Assembly (NCBI GenBank): GCA_017460955.1
Contig: JAFTZY010000048.1
Span: 1 to 64,000, forward strand
Reading direction: 5' to 3'
Length of the DNA: 64,000 nucleotides
From: Oscillospiraceae bacterium
Lineage (GTDB): Bacteria > Bacillota > Clostridia > Oscillospirales > Ruminococcaceae
Position numbers and translations under genes: made by a program. The notes below the pieces were generated by a model, which was not told where the DNA came from, ran no database searches, and saw only the letters and a list, made by a program, of their open reading frames with translations. Position 1 is the first letter of the stretch, and each line of letters starts with the position of its first letter. Positions 58,964-64,000 of the stretch are shown piece by piece.

Positions 58964-60034
58964 TCCGAGCAGCATTCCGATGACGGCATTGGAAACGGCA
59001 AAGCCGCGGGCGGTCAGGGCGATGCGGTCCTCCCTGCGCTCGATGTAGCCCGCCTTAAGCAAGGGGGGGAGCTTTCGCTTTGCTGCATCGGAAAGTGCGC
59101 CCTCCGCCACGCCGTACCGCAGCCGGAGCCCGAGCATCAGCCGCTCCTGTGCATCGCAGGGGGCGGAGTCAAGGAGCTCCTCCTCTTGCCGCGGTGCTGC
59201 CATAAAGCGCTCCAACGATCTCGGGACGCAAAAGCGCCTGCCTGCAAAGCAGGAATGCGCGCCCGGTCCGATGCCGAGGTAGGGCTCACAATGCCAGTAT
59301 TTGAGATTGTGCCGGCTCTCATACCCGGGTCTGGCAAAGCTTGACACCTCGTACTGCGCAAAGCCCGCCGCCTCGAGTGCAGAGACGGCCTGCAAATAGA
59401 GCGCGGCGGCCGTATCCTCATCCGGACACTGCGCGAGCAGTGCGGCATCCTGCGACAGGTCCGTCCCCTCCTCGACCTGCAAAAGATAGGCCGACACATG
59501 CGTGATCGGAAGGTGTGTGAGTACCCCGATCGTTTCCGCAAGGAGCGCACTGCTTTGCTGCGGAAGGGCGAGCATGAGGTCACAGGAGATGTTCTCAAAT
59601 CCCGCCGCAAATGCTGCCTCCACACAGCGGATCCCCTGCTGTGCGGTATGCCTGCGCCCGATGAGGCGCAAAAGCTTGTCCGAAAAGCTCTGCGTGCCGA
59701 CGGACAGCCGGTTCACACCGATCCTCCGCAGCGCCCGGAAATAGTCCCCGCGCTCCCCTGTGGGGTTGCACTCGAGGGTGATCTCGGCATCCCCGCTCAG
59801 GCAGGGGGCTGCCGTCTCCAGGATGCTGCCGATCTGTGCGGTGGACAGCAGTGACGGCGTACCGCCGCCGAAGTATACGGTATCCACCGTATCTCCGATC
59901 CGGTACGCCGTCAGATTCCGGATGACTGCCTCCACATAACGCTGTGCGGTCTCCCGCCGGTAGGGGCCGGAGTAGAAATCACAGTAGGGGCATTTCACAG
60001 CACAGAACGGCACATGAATGTACAGCCCTGTCAT
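58961..60034 (-). CDS. hemW: Radical SAM haem chaperone HemW
   Basis: The 357-residue protein begins GLYIHVPFCAVKCPYCDFYS with the radical SAM CxxxCxxC; FGGGTPSLL, the SAM-binding region LECNP and SVGTQSF follow. It was once called HemN-like, but this group lacks the coproporphyrinogen decarboxylase extras and delivers haem. The ATG overlaps the previous stop (ATGA). It is the last gene of the lepA operon, as in many Firmicutes. Confidence 0.94.
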   Translation of the reverse strand: MTGLYIHVPFCAVKCPYCDFYSGPYRRETAQRYVEAVIRNLTAYRIGDTVDTVYFGGGTPSLLSTAQIGSILETAAPCLSGDAEITLECNPTGERGDYFRALRRIGVNRLSVGTQSFSDKLLRLIGRRHTAQQGIRCVEAAFAAGFENISCDLMLALPQQSSALLAETIGVLTHLPITHVSAYLLQVEEGTDLSQDAALLAQCPDEDTAAALYLQAVSALEAAGFAQYEVSSFARPGYESRHNLKYWHCEPYLGIGPGAHSCFAGRRFCVPRSLERFMAAPRQEEELLDSAPCDAQERLMLGLRLRYGVAEGALSDAAKRKLPPLLKAGYIERREDRIALTARGFAVSNAVIGMLLG

Positions 60035-60348
60035 TCCATGGTCCGGATGGGCTCGGTGAGCTTGCCGAAGAACATGCTCACCACAAAATTCAGAAGCAGG
60101 CTCCCGGCGATGATGCCGCCGATGAGGATGCTGCTGTAGACCCGCTCGGAGGCGGTGAAATAGATCGCCAGAATGGCGATGAAGGCGGCAACGGACAGAA
60201 GGGAGGAGAAGTAGATATTCCCCATCCCGTTGACACAGCGTCTGCCGCATTTCGGACAGGGCTTTCCCCTGCCGCGCATCGAGCCGCACAGTGCCTTCTG
60301 CACGGGGGTAAAGGTTTTTTCATGACAGTGCGGGCATTCAAATTTCAT
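60031..60348 (-). CDS. Small membrane protein with zinc ribbon
   Basis: The 105-residue protein has paired cysteine motifs CPHC and CPKC (zinc ribbon, about residues 5-35) and two TM helices (NIYFSSLLSVAAFIAILAIYF and SILIGGIIAGSLLLNFVV). No family is recognised. The start at 60348 has GGTGGA near; an ATG at 60360 is also possible, with AAGAAGG directly adjacent. It lies between an unknown gene and hemW, overlapping hemW by 4 bases. Confidence 0.75.
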   Translation of the reverse strand: MKFECPHCHEKTFTPVQKALCGSMRGRGKPCPKCGRRCVNGMGNIYFSSLLSVAAFIAILAIYFTASERVYSSILIGGIIAGSLLLNFVVSMFFGKLTEPIRTME

Positions 60349-60366
60349 GTGATCCACCATCCTTCT

Positions 60367-60840
60367 TTATCGCCAGATCGTCTCGTCATACCAGTCACCC
60401 GTCGGGTGCAGGTCCTCATCAAAGCCGATATAGCGGTACAATTCCAAATACTCAAAATTCTCCGGATCCGAATCGGGGGCATCGCCGGCATCAAATCCGA
60501 GATAGAAGCGGTCCGGGCGCTCCTTGTCGATATGGATGTCGGAGAAGTCAAACACCGCGCCCGTTGTGGACAGGTAACAGCAGATAAGGCCGTTCTCCTT
60601 GGCAAAGGCCTTCGCTTGCTCAATGAGTCCGGGGAGTGCATCCCGCAGCCGGAGCGCAAACGCATAGGGCACACAGGACAGGATCTCCTGCTCATCAGCA
60701 AAATGCAGAAAATGGACGCTTGCATATTCTGCCGGCTCACCGTAGGGCACCGCAGAGCGCAGATGGTCGAATTTTCCCCGTTTCGTTTCCTCATAAAACT
60801 GCTTCATCCCAAAAGCATCCAGTAAAGTCCGGTCTTCCAT
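60367..60840 (-). CDS. Conserved hypothetical protein of the lepA operon
   Basis: The 157-residue soluble protein is acidic, without signal or TM segments (EDRTLLDAFGMKQFYEET, LCCYLSTTG-like strand segments, YRYIGFDEDLHPTGDWYD). No family is recognised. GAGGAG lies 6 bases before the ATG at 60840. It follows lepA by 10 bases. Confidence 0.7.
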   Translation of the reverse strand: MEDRTLLDAFGMKQFYEETKRGKFDHLRSAVPYGEPAEYASVHFLHFADEQEILSCVPYAFALRLRDALPGLIEQAKAFAKENGLICCYLSTTGAVFDFSDIHIDKERPDRFYLGFDAGDAPDSDPENFEYLELYRYIGFDEDLHPTGDWYDETIWR

Positions 60841-60850
60841 AGGCTTCTCC

Positions 60851-62653
<1,803 letters not shown>

Positions 62654-62696
62654 GGCTGTTCCCTCCGTTTTATGATTCTTGATCGGTATCTTTGTT

Positions 62697-62707
62697 ATTA
62701 TATCATA
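62697..62707 (-). promoter_or_regulatory. Likely extended -10 element before lepA
   Basis: On the minus strand TGATATAAT (core 62702-62697) lies 43 bases upstream of the TTG start. No good -35 is seen. Confidence 0.5.
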
Positions 62708-62856
62708 CTAAGCGAAGCGTTATGGTATAATTGCCCGATCTGCAAGGGTGTTTACTATTATACCATATTTTTGCGCATTTGTAAAGAAGAATTTCACGTT
62801 TCTATCTTCCAAGATCCATTTTTTTAAATTTACAGCGGTTTTTTTCTGTAAATTCC

Positions 62857-62885
62857 TTGAATTTATCCTCCGGATGTGGTATAAT
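62857..62885 (+). promoter_or_regulatory. Promoter of the membrane protein gene
   Basis: TTGAAT (62857-62862), 17 bases, TATAAT (62880-62885). Confidence 0.7.
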
Positions 62886-62944
62886 GGACATATTGCCGCT
62901 ATGACGGCGGCGACAAATGCTGTCACGAAGGGAGGTGGCTGCCA

Positions 62945-63319
62945 GTGAGAAAATACATGACGGTGTACGAGCATTACCTGCAGGAATTCCTCAAAAAGCC
63001 CCGGGACAAGGAGCTCTCCGCACTGCGCCGTGAGGTGCTGGTGCAGATCGGATTCATGCAGCATGAACGGCTGATCCATTTTCTTGTGACCATGCTGTTT
63101 GCGATCCTGTTCATGATCGGTCTGGGGATCTGCCTGATCCGTCCGTCCGTCGGGATGACCCTGCTGGTCGTTCTGCTGCTGGCGCTGCTGGTGCCGTATA
63201 TCTGGCATTACTATTTTCTGGAGAACACGACCCAGAGGATGTATGTCCTGTATAACCGCATCGCCGCCCTTGACGACGGGATCGAGTATCCCAATACGGA
63301 TGCACTGGGGAAGATATGA
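62945..63319 (+). CDS. Small two-helix membrane protein, function unknown
   Basis: The 124-residue protein starts with GTG at 62945 because GGGAGGTGG is 6 bases upstream. It has a charged amphipathic N-terminus (MTVYEHYLQEFLKKPRDK), two TM helices (FLVTMLFAILFMIGLGICL; MTLLVVLLLALLVPYIWH) and a short C-terminal tail. No family is recognised. It lies about 100 bases before a foldase gene and may be cotranscribed with it. Confidence 0.75.
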   Translation: MRKYMTVYEHYLQEFLKKPRDKELSALRREVLVQIGFMQHERLIHFLVTMLFAILFMIGLGICLIRPSVGMTLLVVLLLALLVPYIWHYYFLENTTQRMYVLYNRIAALDDGIEYPNTDALGKI

Positions 63320-63422
63320 TGAACTTTCACCCCGTACACACATGACGTACACAGCGTACATGTATCCTGGAGATACGATCTGCCGCATGGCCCCCTATGG
63401 GGCTGGAAAGGAATGAGGATTT

Positions 63423-64000
63423 ATGAGCAAGGAAAATCAGAACACACCGGAGACCCCGGAGGAGCCCTATCAGGGGATCCTGGGCGATTACGAGGAGACA
63501 GCGGAGGAGGAGACAGCCGCTGCACAGGAGGAGACGGCCGAAGAGAGCACGCAGGAGGGCGCTGAGAAGAAATCCGCCAAGAAGCCGCTGGTCATCGCCG
63601 GCATTTCCGTTGCCGCCGTGGCACTGGCTGGATGTCTGGGCTATGTGGGCGTGAACCTGATGAAGCAGAACCAGCCGGTCTCTCTTGTGGAATCTGCGAA
63701 CTACCATATCGCAGCACCCGAATATACCTGCTATTTCAACGAGACCATGAACATGTTCATCGACTACTACGGTGAGGACGGCCTGAAGGAGTACTTCGGA
63801 CTCGATCTGACACAGTCCCTCAAGGAGCAGGCCTCCCCGAACGATGAGACACAGACCTGGTTCGATGTTGTCACCGAGCAGACCAATGCCTCCCTTGAGC
63901 AGCTGCTCGTGTTCTATGAGGCTGCCAAGGCCGAAGGCTTCACCCTCAGTGATGAGGAAAAGCAGGCTGTCGAGGACGAGCTTGCCGAGCGCGATTACAG
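63423..64000 (+). CDS. PrsA/SurA-type foldase, N-terminal part (runs off the right edge)
   Basis: The 192 visible residues have an acidic cytoplasmic segment (TPETPEEPYQGILGDYEE; Glu/Ala-rich), a TM helix (residues about 58-78: PLVIAGISVAAVALAGCLGY) and the start of a SurA-like domain (VSLVESANYHIAAPEYTCYF). Unlike the lipoprotein at 50990, this form is anchored by a TM helix with an acidic N-terminus. GAGG lies before the ATG at 63423. It is cut by the window. Confidence 0.75.
   Translation, partial: MSKENQNTPETPEEPYQGILGDYEETAEEETAAAQEETAEESTQEGAEKKSAKKPLVIAGISVAAVALAGCLGYVGVNLMKQNQPVSLVESANYHIAAPEYTCYFNETMNMFIDYYGEDGLKEYFGLDLTQSLKEQASPNDETQTWFDVVTEQTNASLEQLLVFYEAAKAEGFTLSDEEKQAVEDELAERDY

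Overview
The window reads as chromosomal DNA of a Gram-positive, spore-lineage, plant-fibre-degrading clostridium, most like a cellulosome-forming Ruminococcus or a close Oscillospiraceae relative. The signs are three secreted proteins with C-terminal type I dockerins (an SGNH esterase, a PL1/PL9 pectate lyase and a metallopeptidase), a clear spoIIE, a glgB-glgC-glgD-glgA glycogen operon with the Firmicutes-type GlgC/GlgD pair, PyrR attenuation of pyrimidine synthesis, class B sortases and a SipW-like signal peptidase. The DNA is GC-rich in genes with AT-rich intergenic regions. No species is assigned. There is no rRNA, CRISPR array, prophage or transposase.

Layout. 1-1282: a collagen-like Gly-X-Y protein running off the left edge, preceded in its operon by a TPR glycosyltransferase. 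1549-4133 (+): a CobW-like GTPase, an rRNA/tRNA methyltransferase, a GNAT enzyme and an AT-rich orphan gene. 4233-8213 (-): an envelope operon of two class B sortases and a SpoIID-like protein whose domain order is circularly permuted. 8678-11016 (-): nifS-like and thiI (tRNA thiolation). 11234-11437: two identical tRNA-Leu(CAG). 11593-17757: aquaporin, then the divergent dockerin esterase and 1,253-residue pectate lyase. 17888-23757 (-): glycogen operon. 23876-26161 (-): spoIIE. 26358-32272 (-): trmL, degV, a serine hydrolase, two flavoproteins and rsmA, tightly coupled. 32556-41862 (-): ruvX and the pyr operon (pyrR-pyrC-pyrF-carA-carB-pyrK-pyrD) behind a PyrR attenuator.

42141-46520 (-): an unusual solute-binding lipoprotein, a DUF1893 protein, an ECF-S-like membrane protein and an aldo/keto reductase. 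46700-50066: a dockerin metallopeptidase divergent from a LacI-sensor/AraC hybrid regulator, with two copies of a probable operator between them. 50115-52378 (-): SipW-like signal peptidase and a PrsA-like foldase. 52607-54154 (+): an SDR and a membrane protein with an ankyrin-like tail, followed by a compact five-hairpin element (54221-54380). 54439-56392 (-): padR-HAAS-DUF4097 operon with a clear PadR-type operator. 56543-63319: metallophosphoesterase, a D,D-carboxypeptidase homologue with all three catalytic motifs degraded, and the lepA-orf-orf-hemW operon. The right edge cuts a second foldase gene.

The strongest candidates for something undescribed are the permuted SpoIID/dual-sortase operon, the five-hairpin element, the operator pair linking the hybrid regulator to the dockerin protease, and the catalytically dead carboxypeptidase homologue. 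All assignments come from reading motifs by eye; no database search or folding program was run.
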